Source of the DNA: DATKCN01 sp035513175
GTDB lineage: Bacteria; Chloroflexota; Chloroflexia; Thermomicrobiales; CFX8
Assembly (NCBI GenBank): GCA_035513175.1
Contig: DATKCN010000090.1
Location: 1 to 13,339, forward strand
Length of the DNA: 13,339 bases
Direction of reading: 5' to 3'
A program made the translations under genes and the position numbers. Under the pieces are notes generated by a model, which had not been told where the DNA came from, ran no database searches, and saw nothing but the letters and a program-made list of their open reading frames with translations. Positions 12,891-13,339 of the stretch are shown here, piece by piece; position 1 is the first letter of the stretch; the number at the start of each line of letters is the position of its first letter.

Positions 12891-12956
12891 TTAGAGCAGA
12901 ATGACCAGCAGAACAATGATCAGCAGAAGGGTAAGCAACCCGCCACCAAGATACAC
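12891..12956 (-). CDS. 21-residue single-pass membrane microprotein
   Basis: A GTG at 12956 begins a 21-codon ORF ending in TAA (12893-12891). The product begins M-Y-L and continues GGGLLTLLLIIVLLVILL: a glycine hinge followed by an uninterrupted hydrophobic helix long enough to span a membrane, with no charged residue. AAGGAG ends 6 nt before the GTG, among the best ribosome sites in the window. The alternative ATG at 12959 opens a 12-codon frame and sits only 4 nt from the GGAG. Tiny hydrophobic proteins with a GGGLL-type start are known in many bacteria, but I cannot name a characterised family. It lies between the GNAT gene and the convergent ABC operon. Function could be transporter modulation, membrane stress or a toxin-like peptide, all speculative. 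Confidence 0.55.
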   Translation of the reverse strand: MYLGGGLLTLLLIIVLLVILL

Positions 12957-13188
12957 ATGTCTCTCCTTCGATGTTGTCGCGACCCGCGTCGCGCCTGCCT
13001 CCTACTATGCAACCCGCGTACCACGACCCTCCGCCAGCCCCCGCGCGCCCCAATCGGGCACGTCGCGCGCCTCGTCGGCATGTCGCCGAAAGGGGCGTGA
13101 ATCCGGCTCAAGCCTCACCGGAGGCAGGCGCAAACGGGCTGATCGGCTGCTCGGGAAGACCGGGCGCCGGCGCGCCGGACCGCGGCCT
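12957..13188. other. Intergenic region upstream of the microprotein
   Basis: These 232 bp separate the GNAT gene end from the microprotein start on the minus strand. A CATAGT sequence (minus strand, near 13008) is a weak -10 candidate, with no matching -35. I see no other structure. The ORFs crossing it are chance readings. Confidence 0.35.
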
Positions 13189-13339
13189 TCAGGTACGGAG
13201 CCGTAGCACGGCGACCAGGTCCACGCCCCACGGCGCTTCGCCCTGCTCGACGAAGCCCAGGTGACCGTAGAAGTCGCGGGCGGCCTGGTTCTCGCGGTCG
13301 TAGCCGATCCACACTTCGTCGCCGTCCGGCTTGGCGGCG
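13189..13339 (-). CDS. GNAT-family N-acetyltransferase, C-terminal part (cut by window edge)
   Basis: Only the last 49 residues are inside the window. The gene continues past base 13339. The visible end reads DEVWIGYDRENQAARDFYGHLGF and then EQGEAPWGVDLVAVLRLR before the TGA. N-x-x-A-x-x-F/L-Y-x-x-L-G-F is the classic end of the GNAT acetyl-CoA fold (motif B), with the catalytic-site Tyr in DFYGHLGF, and the final beta-strand is as expected. Relatives include spermidine/diamine acetyltransferases, but the substrate cannot be assigned from this fragment. Confidence 0.85.
   Translation of the reverse strand, partial: AAKPDGDEVWIGYDRENQAARDFYGHLGFVEQGEAPWGVDLVAVLRLRT

Noticed and set aside
12882..13100. 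72-codon plus-strand ORF opposite the microprotein
   Set aside because: It has no family features. The Gln/Asn-rich start is simply the complement of the hydrophobic codons on the other strand.

Overview
The window is GC-rich chromosomal DNA from a bacterium that is probably a member of the Chloroflexota, most likely near the Thermomicrobia. Three things point there: a cofD-cofC pair for coenzyme F420 synthesis, a secreted protein whose long N-terminal module I associate with Chloroflexota, and C/G-rich intergenic hairpin repeats of a kind common in these genomes. The phylum call is inference from recognised families, not a database result. I see no rRNA, tRNA, CRISPR array, transposase, phage gene or plasmid function.

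Layout, left to right. 1-146 holds two hairpin repeats. 147-1745 (minus) is cofD-cofC, with the two genes touching. 1916-2392 (minus) is a stand-alone receiver-domain response regulator. It appears to share an overlapping divergent promoter (2447-2495) with a small, charge-segregated 77-residue ORF on the plus strand (2662-2895). 3023-4681 (plus) is a two-gene operon of a DGPF/YCII protein and an ECF42-type sigma factor with its long C-terminal extension. A sequence resembling the ECF42 promoter lies just upstream. 4848-6572 (minus) encodes a secreted three-part protein: the Chloroflexota module, a lysozyme-like domain lacking its catalytic Glu, and a double-psi beta-barrel-like C terminus. 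6573-7242 is a 670-bp non-coding stretch with a striking array of five 11-bp phased half-sites. 7243-9346 (minus) is an OmpR-type regulator and its histidine kinase. 9656-10234 (minus) is a Uma2-family nuclease with a leaderless-type promoter. 10313-10786 (minus) is a DinB-family protein. 10994-12717 (plus) is an ABC ATPase-permease pair overlapping by ATGA. 12891-12956 (minus) is a 21-codon membrane microprotein, and 13189-13339 (minus) is the C-terminal end of a GNAT acetyltransferase.

How the parts may work together. The two-component system, the phased operator array just downstream of it and the secreted protein further downstream on the same strand look like one regulatory unit: an envelope signal, a response regulator and a secreted wall-associated protein. 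The ECF42-DGPF pair looks self-regulated. The remaining genes are ordinary accessory or housekeeping functions. I do not see a complete new defence or biosynthetic system. The most unusual material is regulatory DNA and very small ORFs.
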